8,770 nucleotides of DNA from Christensenella sp036660175 (GTDB taxonomy: Bacteria; Bacillota; Clostridia; Christensenellales; Christensenellaceae), in the NCBI GenBank assembly GCA_036660175.1, contig JAVXBD010000055.1:1-8770 (forward strand), given 5' to 3'. The translations under genes were made by a program, and so were the position numbers. Shown here one piece after another: positions 1 to 6,631 of this stretch. Below the pieces are notes generated by a model, which had not been told where the DNA came from, did no database searches, and saw only the letters and a program-made list of their open reading frames with translations. Position 1 is the first letter of the stretch. Each line of letters opens with the position of its first letter.

Positions 1-35
1 TCAACAGCCTTTCGTCACCGCATTCTTACAACCGT

Positions 36-81
36 TAATACAAAACTGGAGCCGATTAGTTTACACGAATCGGCCCCAGTT
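36..81 (-). terminator. Intrinsic terminator of the decarboxylase operon
   Basis: On the minus strand AACTGGGGCCGATT (81 down to 68) pairs with AATCGGCTCCAGTT (57 down to 44). This gives a 14-bp stem with a single G-U wobble around a 10-nt loop, followed by a T-rich stretch TTTTGTATT. On the plus strand the wobble becomes an A-C mismatch and the following sequence is less T-rich, so termination is mainly for the minus strand. It begins about 60 nt after the stop codon of the last operon gene. The rest of 1..140 shows no coding sequence I can support. Confidence 0.85.
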
Positions 82-140
82 CTCTACTTTTGTTTACTAC
101 TCTACCCCAACATTTGACTTAGAGCTTTTTTATATCCGTT

Positions 141-1538
141 TTATACTGGATGTATTTTATTTTCTTTGTCATACATCTCGGAATCCAATTTGTATTTGTT
201 TGCACGTCTAAACTCAAAGAACTTGGGAGCAACTTGTGGAAACATTGCATAAGTCACAATGTCTTCTTCCTGCTCAATCAGTCCCTTGATTTCTTCACGA
301 TACTTATCCATTTCTGGTGCAAGCTCATCAGCAGGTCTGCATGTGATGATTTTCGCATCACCAATACATTTTTTGCGGACTTCTTCATTTACAGGTGCTG
401 GAAGTCTGCCGTACTCACCACGCAGCAATGCTTTAGACTCGTTTGTAACCATCTTGTATCTTTCCCCACTCAGTACGTTCAGCACCGCCTGAGAGCCAAC
501 AATCTGGCTTGATGGTGTTACCAGCGGTGGGTATCCAAAGTCTTTTCGTACACGAGGCACCTCTTCCAAAACTTCTAATAATTTATCCGCAGCGCCCGCT
601 TGTTTTAGCTGACTAAGCAGGTTAGAAAGCATTCCGCCCGGCACTTGATAAAGCAATGTATTAATATCGACAGACAGCACTTTTGGATCAAGAAAACCAT
701 CCGCTTTTAGTCTTTCTGCCGCAGGCATAATCGCCTTTGCTGCATCTGTCAATTTTTTTAGGTCAAGACCTGTATCGTACTCTGTCCCTGCAAGCGTTGC
801 AACCAAAGATTCCGTACAAGGCTGCGATGTTCCATTTGCAAGCGGCGATAACGCCGTATCCACAATATCGACACCCGCTTCAATTGCTTTTAAATAGGTC
901 ATATCTCCTACACCGCTTGTATTATGTGTATGCAGATGAATCGGCACTTTTACGTATTTCTTCATCTCGGAAACAAGCCTATATGCCTCATATGGCAGAA
1001 GTAAATTTGCCATATCTTTGATACAAATAGACTTTGCGCCCATTTTTTCAAGCTCTTGCGATAGCGTAATAAAATACTCTGTATTATGTACAGGGCTAGT
1101 TGTATAGGACAACGTTGCCTCACACCAACCACCATACCTGTTTGTGGATTCAATGGACTGCTGCAAGTTTCTTGTGTCGTTTAACGCATCAAATATACGA
1201 ATCACATCAATGCCGTTCTCTACAGCTTTTTTTACAAAAAAATCAACAACATCATCTGCATAATGCTTATATCCCAAGAGGTTTTGCCCTCTTAACAGCA
1301 TTTGCAGTTTTGTCTTTGGCATTGCCTTTTTAAGCCGTCTTAATCTTTCCCATGGATCTTCATTTAAAAAACGCAGGCAACTGTCAAAAGTCGCTCCGCC
1401 CCAGCATTCTATTGACCAATAGCCGATTGTATCCATTATTTTTGCTGCATCTATCATCTCATCGGTCGTCATACGTGTTGCCGCCTGTGACTGATGCGCA
1501 TCTCTTAAAATCGTATCTGTTATATGAACTTTTGCCAT
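141..1538 (-). CDS. oadA: Oxaloacetate decarboxylase alpha / transcarboxylase 5S-like carboxyltransferase, without biotin domain
   Basis: This 465-residue protein belongs to the pyruvate carboxylase subunit B / OadA / transcarboxylase 5S family, which moves a carboxyl group between oxaloacetate (or pyruvate) and biotin. The N-terminal HMGL-like TIM barrel carries TDTILRDAHQS (residues 7-17, metal ligand D13). K174 in CIKDMA is the expected carboxylated active-site lysine. HLHTHNTSG follows, with metal-ligand histidines 203 and 205. The conserved PYC/OADA C-terminal domain follows from about residue 290. Classical OadA is about 590 residues because of a C-terminal biotinyl domain; that domain is absent here, so the carrier must be the separate protein encoded at 2791..3177. 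The start at 1538 has AAGGAG 8 nt upstream; the ATG two codons earlier lies too close to that site, and further in-frame extension would run into the preceding gene's stop. It is the last gene of the operon, 22 nt after oadB. The family call is firm; donor preference is inferred. Confidence 0.93.
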   Translation of the reverse strand: MAKVHITDTILRDAHQSQAATRMTTDEMIDAAKIMDTIGYWSIECWGGATFDSCLRFLNEDPWERLRRLKKAMPKTKLQMLLRGQNLLGYKHYADDVVDFFVKKAVENGIDVIRIFDALNDTRNLQQSIESTNRYGGWCEATLSYTTSPVHNTEYFITLSQELEKMGAKSICIKDMANLLLPYEAYRLVSEMKKYVKVPIHLHTHNTSGVGDMTYLKAIEAGVDIVDTALSPLANGTSQPCTESLVATLAGTEYDTGLDLKKLTDAAKAIMPAAERLKADGFLDPKVLSVDINTLLYQVPGGMLSNLLSQLKQAGAADKLLEVLEEVPRVRKDFGYPPLVTPSSQIVGSQAVLNVLSGERYKMVTNESKALLRGEYGRLPAPVNEEVRKKCIGDAKIITCRPADELAPEMDKYREEIKGLIEQEEDIVTYAMFPQVAPKFFEFRRANKYKLDSEMYDKENKIHPV

Positions 1539-1560
1539 AATCATTTCTCCTTCATTTATA

Positions 1561-2757
1561 TTATGCGCCAAACAACGAGAGCAATACACCTGCCGCAACA
1601 GCAGAACCAATTACACCTGCAACGTTTGGACCCATTGCGTGCATAAGCAAAAAGTTTGAGGGATTGGCTTCCTGTCCTACTTTTTGTGATACACGTGCTG
1701 CCATTGGCACTGCCGATACACCTGCAGAACCAATCAGTGGATTTACTTTTCCATGCGTCAGCTTGCACATCAATTTGCCGAGCATTACACCGCCAAATGT
1801 TCCAAAAGCGAATGCAATGACACCTAAAACAATGATACCAAGAGTTGTCGGTGACAAGAATCCTGGAACAACCTCTCCTGCCGCATTGACCGTTGCCGCA
1901 CCCATTGTGGTAGCACCAACCGAAACACCCAAGAAAATCGTAACAATATTCATCAGCTCATTTTGCGCTGTGTTGGAGAGTCTATCCACAACCAGCGATT
2001 CTCTAAACAAGTTTCCTAACATCAACATACCAATCAATGGCGTTGCCGATGGCAGAAGCAATGCTACAAAAATGGTAACAGCTATTGGGAAAATAATCTT
2101 TTCCTTTTTAGATACATGCCGCAATTGTTCCATCTTGATCATGCGCTCTTTTTTTGTTGTACATAGTTTCATAATTGGCGGCTGTATGACTGGCACAAGT
2201 GCCATATAAGTATATGCCGCAACCGCAATTGGCCCTAAAAACTCTGGTGCTAACCTTGATGTTACATAGATTGCCGTTGGGCCATCCGCACCACCAATGA
2301 TACCGATTGACGCCGCAACATTTGGATCAAAGTTGAATAACAATGCCAATATAAATGCGAGAAATATTCCAAGTTGTGCTGCAGCCCCAAGCAGTAAACT
2401 TTTCGGGTTTGCAATCAACGGTCCAAAATCTGTCATTGCACCAACACCTAAGAATATAAGTGGTGGATAAATGCCAAGTTTGACACCTTGATATAGATAA
2501 TAGATTAATCCGCCAGGGGTTTGCATCGTTCCATCAGCAAAATAAATTGGTGGATCCATAACACCTGAAAGCGGTAAATTTACAAGTAACATACCAAATG
2601 CAATCGGTAATAAAAGCAACGGTTCAAACTTTTTTACAATAGCAAGATAGATAAGCAAACATGCAATACCCATCATTACCCACTGTTCCCAGCTTGTCGC
2701 ATTCATAAAACCCATAGACTGCACAAAAGTGGTAAGTGTTTCGCCAAAACTACTCAA
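1561..2757 (-). CDS. oadB: Sodium-translocating decarboxylase subunit beta (OadB/MmdB/GcdB family)
   Basis: This 398-residue polytopic inner-membrane protein decarboxylates carboxybiotin and couples the reaction to Na+ export. It has many hydrophobic segments, for example about 28-41, 46-61, 124-141, 221-236 and 305-322. The family's functional residues are intact. GGADGPT (155-161) holds the aspartate (D158) equivalent to D203 of the Klebsiella protein. NPLIGSAGVSAVPMAAR (339-355) has N339, G343, S348 and R355 at exactly the spacing of the known N373/G377/S382/R389 set. Length is close to methylmalonyl-CoA decarboxylase beta subunits and shorter than Klebsiella OadB. The start is TTG at 2755-2757, chosen because a perfect AAGGAGG lies 10 nt upstream and no in-frame ATG occurs before residue 15. 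It lies 33 nt after the biotin carrier gene and 22 nt before the 5S-like gene. The pump is probably shared by both carboxyltransferases of the operon. Confidence 0.95.
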   Translation of the reverse strand: MSSFGETLTTFVQSMGFMNATSWEQWVMMGIACLLIYLAIVKKFEPLLLLPIAFGMLLVNLPLSGVMDPPIYFADGTMQTPGGLIYYLYQGVKLGIYPPLIFLGVGAMTDFGPLIANPKSLLLGAAAQLGIFLAFILALLFNFDPNVAASIGIIGGADGPTAIYVTSRLAPEFLGPIAVAAYTYMALVPVIQPPIMKLCTTKKERMIKMEQLRHVSKKEKIIFPIAVTIFVALLLPSATPLIGMLMLGNLFRESLVVDRLSNTAQNELMNIVTIFLGVSVGATTMGAATVNAAGEVVPGFLSPTTLGIIVLGVIAFAFGTFGGVMLGKLMCKLTHGKVNPLIGSAGVSAVPMAARVSQKVGQEANPSNFLLMHAMGPNVAGVIGSAVAAGVLLSLFGA

Positions 2758-2767
2758 ATCTGTTCGA

Positions 2768-2774
2768 CCTCCTT
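2768..2774 (-). promoter_or_regulatory. Ribosome binding site fixing the TTG start of oadB
   Basis: A perfect AAGGAGG on the minus strand sits 10 nt before the TTG codon at 2755-2757. No ATG or GTG in the same frame is suitably placed, so this site decides the non-ATG start. Confidence 0.7.
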
Positions 2775-2790
2775 CTTTTATCTAAATAAC

Positions 2791-3177
2791 TTATCCAATT
2801 ACAGCAAGAAGGTCACCTGTATTTACATTGGCTCCTTTTGCAACCCCTACGGTTTTAATAGTACCATCACACGGTGCCATGATTTCGTTTTCCATCTTCA
2901 TTGCTTCTAAAATAACTAAAATATCCCCTGCTTTTACGCTTTGCCCAACAGCTACATCAACTCTTAAAATCGTTCCTGGCATTGGAGAAGTCACTTGCTC
3001 ATCCCCTGCTGCAATCGGTGCCGCTGGTGCTGCAACGGGAGCTGGAGCTGGAGCTGGAGCTGCTGCTGGTGCTGCTGGCTGTACAATCGGTGCCATCACA
3101 ACTGGTGCACCTGCGCCTACTTCTTCCACTTCCACATCATATGAATTTCCATTTACATTAATAATAAATTTACGCAT
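2791..3177 (-). CDS. Biotin carrier protein (biotin/lipoyl attachment domain) of the decarboxylase
   Basis: This 128-residue acyl-carrier-type subunit shuttles CO2 as carboxybiotin between the carboxyltransferases and the membrane pump. It has three parts. Residues 1-20 are a short beta-rich N terminus (MRKFIINVNGNSYDVEVEEV) of the kind found in gamma subunits and transcarboxylase 1.3S. Residues 29-57 form an Ala/Pro-rich flexible linker. Residues 60-128 are a biotinyl domain with the biotinylation motif EAMKMEN (91-97), the target being K94, 34 residues from the C terminus as usual. The upstream PMPG at 65-68 is also typical. A biotin protein ligase encoded elsewhere must modify it. The start has GGAGG 10 nt upstream. 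The gene lies 17 nt after the OadG-like gene and 33 nt before oadB. It is the only biotin acceptor in the operon, so both carboxyltransferases presumably use it. Could be named mmdC, gcdC or the 1.3S subunit; the sequence does not separate these. Confidence 0.94.
   Translation of the reverse strand: MRKFIINVNGNSYDVEVEEVGAGAPVVMAPIVQPAAPAAAPAPAPAPVAAPAAPIAAGDEQVTSPMPGTILRVDVAVGQSVKAGDILVILEAMKMENEIMAPCDGTIKTVGVAKGANVNTGDLLAVIG
3041..3061 (-). repeat. Hexanucleotide repeat coding the Ala-Pro linker
   Basis: On the plus strand GCTGGA occurs three times in succession and continues with GCT. On the coding strand this reads as alternating Ala and Pro codons (GCT CCA) in the linker of the biotin carrier protein. 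Flanking sequence is also GCT/GCA-rich. Such a run can change length by slippage in multiples of six without losing frame. Confidence 0.75.
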
Positions 3178-3194
3178 AATAGTATATCCTCCGA

Positions 3195-3545
3195 TTAAAA
3201 TTTGTTATAAATTTGAGCATCTCGTCCTGCTTTTGCCCATGGAATACTGCCGCCAACTCTTTTATAAGACTTAACAACAAAACCACCCGTACTACTTTGC
3301 TGCATAGCAACTGCAACTGCCGCAGTAATCACCGCTAAAAGCTCATCGTCTTGTACTTGCACCATGGGAACTTTAGGTATTGGTACAGCTGCCGTCTTTG
3401 CCTCTGCATTCTTTTTTTTATGATCTCGTGCCATAAAGGACAGCAGCATCGTGACCAAAATAATCAAAATCAAGCAAATAAACACGACCACCATTCCAAG
3501 AACAGTTGTTTGAACACCTAACCCTAGCTTTTCTAAAATAGTCAT
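3195..3545 (-). CDS. OadG/MmdD-like small membrane subunit (delta/gamma) of the decarboxylase
   Basis: This 116-residue protein has one N-terminal membrane helix (about residues 13-38), followed by a basic stretch (RDHKKKNAEAK), a short Pro/Val-rich linker and an acidic-to-hydrophobic segment DDELLAVITAAVAVAM (66-81). The C terminus has the WAKAGR pattern (103-108) seen in this family. OadG/MmdD subunits anchor the soluble carboxyltransferase and biotin carrier to the membrane beta subunit and are needed for assembly. Family sequences are poorly conserved, so assignment rests on topology, the DDELLAVITAA block, the C-terminal motif and position between the carboxyltransferase and the carrier gene. 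The ATG at 3545 has GAGG 9 nt upstream. Gaps are 15 nt before and 17 nt after. I see no signal peptide cleavage site; the helix is probably a permanent anchor. Confidence 0.88.
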   Translation of the reverse strand: MTILEKLGLGVQTTVLGMVVVFICLILIILVTMLLSFMARDHKKKNAEAKTAAVPIPKVPMVQVQDDELLAVITAAVAVAMQQSSTGGFVVKSYKRVGGSIPWAKAGRDAQIYNKF

Positions 3546-3560
3546 ATAAAAATACCTCGC

Positions 3561-5075
3561 TTATAGTGGCAATACGCTGTGTTTTTTTGGCAACTTGTTC
3601 TCTCGCTTTGAAATAGACATTTCAAGTGCGCTGACAAGCATTTGTCTGGTGTGTGCTGGCTCAATCACATCATCAACAACACCTTGTGCCGCCGCCTGCC
3701 ACGGATTTGCATAAAGCTCAATATATTTTTTCTCCATCTGCTCTTTTACGTTCAAAGGCTCCTTTGAATTGTTGATTTCTTCTTCAAACATAATAAGTGC
3801 ACCCGTTTTTGCAGGAATAGAAGAAATTTGTGCAAACGGCCAAGCATAAACCATATCTGCACCCAAAGATTTTGGACACATCATTGCAAACCCATCACCA
3901 ATTGCTTTACCTACAATCACGTTGATTTTGGGAACACCTATTTCCGCATAAGCACTGATAAGCTTCGTAACATCTGCAATCAGCATACCATGCTCGTTTG
4001 ATTCATCAAAACTTGTGCCTTCACAATTTGTAAAAGTAACGATTGGAATATTATAAGCGTCAAGTAGCAAAGCAAAACGTGCTGCTTTTCTTGCTGCATG
4101 GCCAGTTATAACTGCGTCCTTTGCATTAGCAATAAATCCCACTACATTTCCATTGATTCTGCCGAATGCAGTCACGATCTCAGGAGCGAAATCTGCTTGT
4201 TGCTCAAGCATGTCTGTGTTATCGCACACCGCTGCAATCAATGCTTTTGCATCATATGCACCCTCTGTGTTAAACACCTCAAGCTGCCTGTTCAAATCAT
4301 CTGCACACAGCTGATAAGGAGCTTCTTCCAAATTGTTTGACGGTAAAAAAGAAAGTAGCTTTTTAGTTACTGCAAAGCACTCATCTTCCGTTGCACAAGC
4401 AAATTGAGCAATACCTGTATTTTTCGCATGATTTTGCGCACCAAATGATACATTCTCATCAATTGATTTGCCAAGTGCAGAAGCATAAATCTGCGGACCA
4501 TGAAGAGCCATTACCGAGATTTTATCAACCATTAAAGTAAAATCTGTAATTGCCGCAATATAAGCCGCCGCTCCGACGCAAGCACCTGCAACAATAGAAA
4601 TTGTTGGAATAACACCCGAAACATCATTCAGCTTTTTGAGGATTGCCGCATAACTATCAATCGCTGCAATGCCTTCTGATACTCTTGCACCGCCAGAATC
4701 AAGAATTGCAAGCACAGGCACTCCGTTTTTTACAGCCATGTCAATCGCTTTCAAAATTTTAGCAGCATGTGCAACAGATAAAGATCCTGACAGCACTGTA
4801 TAATCTTGCGCAAACAAAAATACAGCACGTTCATCAATTGTTCCATAGCCACAAACAACGCCTTCTCCCGTAGCACTTGGTGCATCGAAGCCCGGTGTTA
4901 CATATGTACGTTTTACAAATTTGTCAATCTCAACAAAGCTGTCTGCATCAAGTAAACCGCTTACACGCTCTCTTGCTGTTTTTTTACCGGCATTTTTTTG
5001 TGCTTGGATATGCTCCTCACCGCCGGACAAAAGTGCATCTTTGTTTTTTTGTCGTAACTCTTCAAGTTTGCCCAT
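3561..5075 (-). CDS. mmdA: Acyl-CoA carboxyltransferase subunit (MmdA / transcarboxylase 12S / PccB family), divergent active site
   Basis: This 504-residue soluble protein has the tandem crotonase-fold layout of biotin-dependent acyl-CoA carboxyltransferases. Family marks are KTARERVSGLLDADSFVE (32-49), GYGTIDERAVFLFAQDYTV (76-94), ILDSGGAR (124-131), SFLPSNN (242-248), LGADMVYAWP (404-413) and a C-terminal SKRENKLPKKHSVLPL (489-504) very like Veillonella MmdA. In that family the subunit moves carboxyl from methylmalonyl-CoA to biotin. Here, however, the oxyanion-hole and substrate loops differ: GACVGAAAY (164-172) replaces the usual GPCAGGAVYS type, CEGTSFDESNEHG (351-363) replaces the VPGFLPG loop, and GKAIGDGFAMM (389-399) replaces KAYGGSYLAM. 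The substrate may therefore not be methylmalonyl-CoA; malonyl-CoA, glutaconyl-CoA or another acyl-CoA remain possible. The start at 5075 has GGAGG 7 nt upstream and gives the normal MGKLEELRQKN N terminus. A 30-codon in-frame extension to an ATG at 5165 lacks a ribosome binding site and homology. First gene of the operon. Confidence 0.9.
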   Translation of the reverse strand: MGKLEELRQKNKDALLSGGEEHIQAQKNAGKKTARERVSGLLDADSFVEIDKFVKRTYVTPGFDAPSATGEGVVCGYGTIDERAVFLFAQDYTVLSGSLSVAHAAKILKAIDMAVKNGVPVLAILDSGGARVSEGIAAIDSYAAILKKLNDVSGVIPTISIVAGACVGAAAYIAAITDFTLMVDKISVMALHGPQIYASALGKSIDENVSFGAQNHAKNTGIAQFACATEDECFAVTKKLLSFLPSNNLEEAPYQLCADDLNRQLEVFNTEGAYDAKALIAAVCDNTDMLEQQADFAPEIVTAFGRINGNVVGFIANAKDAVITGHAARKAARFALLLDAYNIPIVTFTNCEGTSFDESNEHGMLIADVTKLISAYAEIGVPKINVIVGKAIGDGFAMMCPKSLGADMVYAWPFAQISSIPAKTGALIMFEEEINNSKEPLNVKEQMEKKYIELYANPWQAAAQGVVDDVIEPAHTRQMLVSALEMSISKRENKLPKKHSVLPL

Positions 5076-5309
5076 TATGATACCTCCAATTATAAAATAA
5101 ATAAATAAATGTCTAAAATCTAAACCACTCTGGCTTTCGCCATATGTACTAAATTTGTTTTTCATGAAGAAGCATATGATCTTTGCATAAAAAACAATAT
5201 TTTACGAATCAAATGTAGTAGCGTCCACTTTTACATAGTTAAACTAATCTTCTCCAATTTATAGTATTCCATATGATGTCCCTTTATTCCTGCAAGAAAA
5301 ATATTTTTT
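5076..5309. other. Intergenic leader between rluB and the decarboxylase operon
   Basis: This 234-nt, very AT-rich region separates the housekeeping block from the decarboxylase operon. I see a possible promoter (5199..5227), a 13-codon reading frame with an acceptable ribosome binding site (5231..5272), and a small hairpin with a GAAA tetraloop (5131..5142) in the predicted 5' leader. There is no GC-rich hairpin plus T-run after rluB, so read-through from the upstream block into this operon cannot be excluded. Confidence 0.6.
5199..5227 (-). promoter_or_regulatory. Possible sigma-A-type promoter for the decarboxylase operon
   Basis: On the minus strand TGGACG (5227-5222, 4 of 6 matches to TTGACA) and TAAAAT (5204-5199, 5 of 6 matches to TATAAT) are separated by exactly 17 nt. 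Transcription would begin near 5192 and give a leader of about 117 nt before the mmdA-like start. In an AT-rich spacer such matches arise by chance, so this is a candidate only. Confidence 0.35.
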
Positions 5310-6032
5310 TCACAAAGAAAGTGTCTTTTTCAAATATTCCAATTCTTCCTGCGTCAACGCTCTATATTTTTCTTTTTTAAGATTTCCTAAACTAATCTCT
5401 CCAACCGAAACTCTTTTTAAATAGCAGACATTTTTATCAATTGCGTCAAACATACGACGAATTTGTCTGTTTTTTCCTTCACTTATGATACACAGCACTT
5501 CACTTCTATCTTTGGAAACAGATAAAATCTTAAAAACTGCTGGTGCTGTCACATATCCATCATCTAATTTGACACCTTTCGCAAGTTTTTCAACATCTTC
5601 CTGTGTCACTTCGCTGTCTACAACTGCCAAATATTTTTTTTGAATATTATGCTTTGGATGAGTCAGTTTGTTGGCAAGCTCTCCATCGTTTGTAAGAATT
5701 AACAAGCCTTCTGTCGTAAAATCCAATCTGCCAACTGGATATAAGCGTTCCTCAATTTCCGGTCCTAAATACTGCATGACCGTTTTACGTCCTTTTTCGT
5801 CTTTGCACGTACACACGCAGCCTGCGGGCTTATTGAGCATAATATAAATTTTTTCTGTATTGATTCTGATTGTTTCCCCCATATATTTGATGTTGTCACG
5901 CATCGGATCTACAATAAATCCCATTTCCCTTACGGTTTGCCCGTTTACTTCTACTCTGCCTGCCGCAATCAGTTCTTCTGCTTTTCTGCGTGATGCAATT
6001 CCCGCATTTGCTAAAAATTTTTGTAATCTCAT
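5310..6032 (-). CDS. rluB: Ribosomal large subunit pseudouridine synthase B (RluB family)
   Basis: This 240-residue protein has an N-terminal S4 RNA-binding domain (about 1-60, with RLQKFLANAGIASRRKAEELI at its start). The RsuA/RluB/RluE/RluF-type catalytic domain carries LNKPAG (66-71), GRLDFTTEGLLILTNDG (101-117, catalytic aspartate D104) and GKNRQIRRM (186-194). The family isomerises uridine to pseudouridine in ribosomal RNA; RluB acts on the peptidyl-transferase region of 23S rRNA. RsuA (16S) is the closest alternative, but the scpA-scpB neighbourhood fits RluB in Bacillota. I chose the ATG at 6032, where family proteins begin and AAGGGG lies 4 nt upstream. An ATG at 6053 would add MALARGT, has only a weak AGAG upstream, and cannot be excluded. 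It lies about 53 nt after scpB and is the last gene of the housekeeping block. Confidence 0.93.
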   Translation of the reverse strand: MRLQKFLANAGIASRRKAEELIAAGRVEVNGQTVREMGFIVDPMRDNIKYMGETIRINTEKIYIMLNKPAGCVCTCKDEKGRKTVMQYLGPEIEERLYPVGRLDFTTEGLLILTNDGELANKLTHPKHNIQKKYLAVVDSEVTQEDVEKLAKGVKLDDGYVTAPAVFKILSVSKDRSEVLCIISEGKNRQIRRMFDAIDKNVCYLKRVSVGEISLGNLKKEKYRALTQEELEYLKKTLSL

Positions 6033-6085
6033 AGTTCCCCTTGCTAAAGCCATTTTGGCTCTATATCATTTACATGAAAACTGCC

Positions 6086-6631
6086 TTATTGACCATTTTC
6101 ATCTTGTATCTCTTGTATGAATTCAGGTTCAATTTTTGGCAATTCATCGAGTGACGTAATACCAAAATGCCTTAAAAACTCATCCGTAGTTGCAAACAAC
6201 GCTGGTCGCCCCAGCACGTTTTTTCTGCCTATCTCTACAATCAGCCCTTTTTCTACCAGCGTACTAACCGCATAATTGGAACGCACACCACGAATATCAT
6301 CAATATCCATGCGAGTAACTGGCTGCTTATAAGCTACAATGCTCAGCGTTTCCAGCACAGAATTTGAAAGCGACGCCCGCACCTCTGGTGCAAGCAGATT
6401 TTGTATCATACCCGCATATTTTTTATTGGTACAAAGCTGTAATTTATTTCCGATTCGCTGCAATAAAATTCCTTCTTCTTTTTGTTCTTTTTCGTTGATA
6501 ATTTCCTGAACAACAAAATCCACTTCATCTATATCAACTTCTAAAAGTTTTGCAAAAACAGAAATTTCTACTGCATCTCCAGCAACAAAAAGTGCCGACA
6601 TGATAGCCCCGCTTATTTCACTTTTATTCAA
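6086..6631 (-). CDS. scpB: Segregation and condensation protein B
   Basis: ScpB (181 residues) is a kleisin-associated subunit of the SMC-ScpA-ScpB condensin that compacts and segregates the chromosome. It has two winged-helix domains. The first includes SALFVAGDAVEISVFAKLL (12-30). The second contains LSIVAYKQPVTRMDIDDIRG (96-115) and the signature GRKNVLGRPALFATT (135-149). Length is normal for the family. The start is TTG at 6629-6631, overlapping the scpA stop by 4 nt (TTGA). A GGGGGAG site 7 nt upstream supports it. The next in-frame ATG is residue 11 and would cut into the first helix. The overlap suggests translational coupling and matched amounts of ScpA and ScpB. Confidence 0.95.
   Translation of the reverse strand: MNKSEISGAIMSALFVAGDAVEISVFAKLLEVDIDEVDFVVQEIINEKEQKEEGILLQRIGNKLQLCTNKKYAGMIQNLLAPEVRASLSNSVLETLSIVAYKQPVTRMDIDDIRGVRSNYAVSTLVEKGLIVEIGRKNVLGRPALFATTDEFLRHFGITSLDELPKIEPEFIQEIQDENGQ

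Noticed and set aside
1539..1610. 24-codon upstream extension of the 5S-like gene
   Set aside because: It overlaps the end of oadB, has no family homology, and the ribosome binding site fits only the ATG at 1538.
1664..2209. Open frame of 181 codons on the plus strand opposite oadB
   Set aside because: It is the antisense shadow of a strongly conserved membrane protein gene; no family resemblance and no ribosome binding site of its own that I can see.
2828..3274. Open frame of 148 codons on the plus strand, Ala/Gly-rich
   Set aside because: It lies opposite the biotin carrier gene, and its composition simply reflects the GCT/GGA repeats of the linker read in antisense.
5089..5117. Perfect TATAAT with TTTAGA 17 nt upstream, just before the carboxyltransferase gene
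   Set aside because: Transcription would begin inside or after the GGAGG ribosome binding site, leaving the message without it; a chance match in AT-rich sequence is more likely.
5076..5165. 30-codon N-terminal extension of the carboxyltransferase
   Set aside because: The ATG at 5165 has no Shine-Dalgarno site, the translated extension has no family counterpart, and a good GGAGG lies 7 nt before the ATG at 5075.
5285..5330. A/T-only inverted repeat after rluB as a terminator
   Set aside because: The GAAAAAAATATTTTTC palindrome has no GC-rich stem, so it is not a convincing intrinsic terminator.
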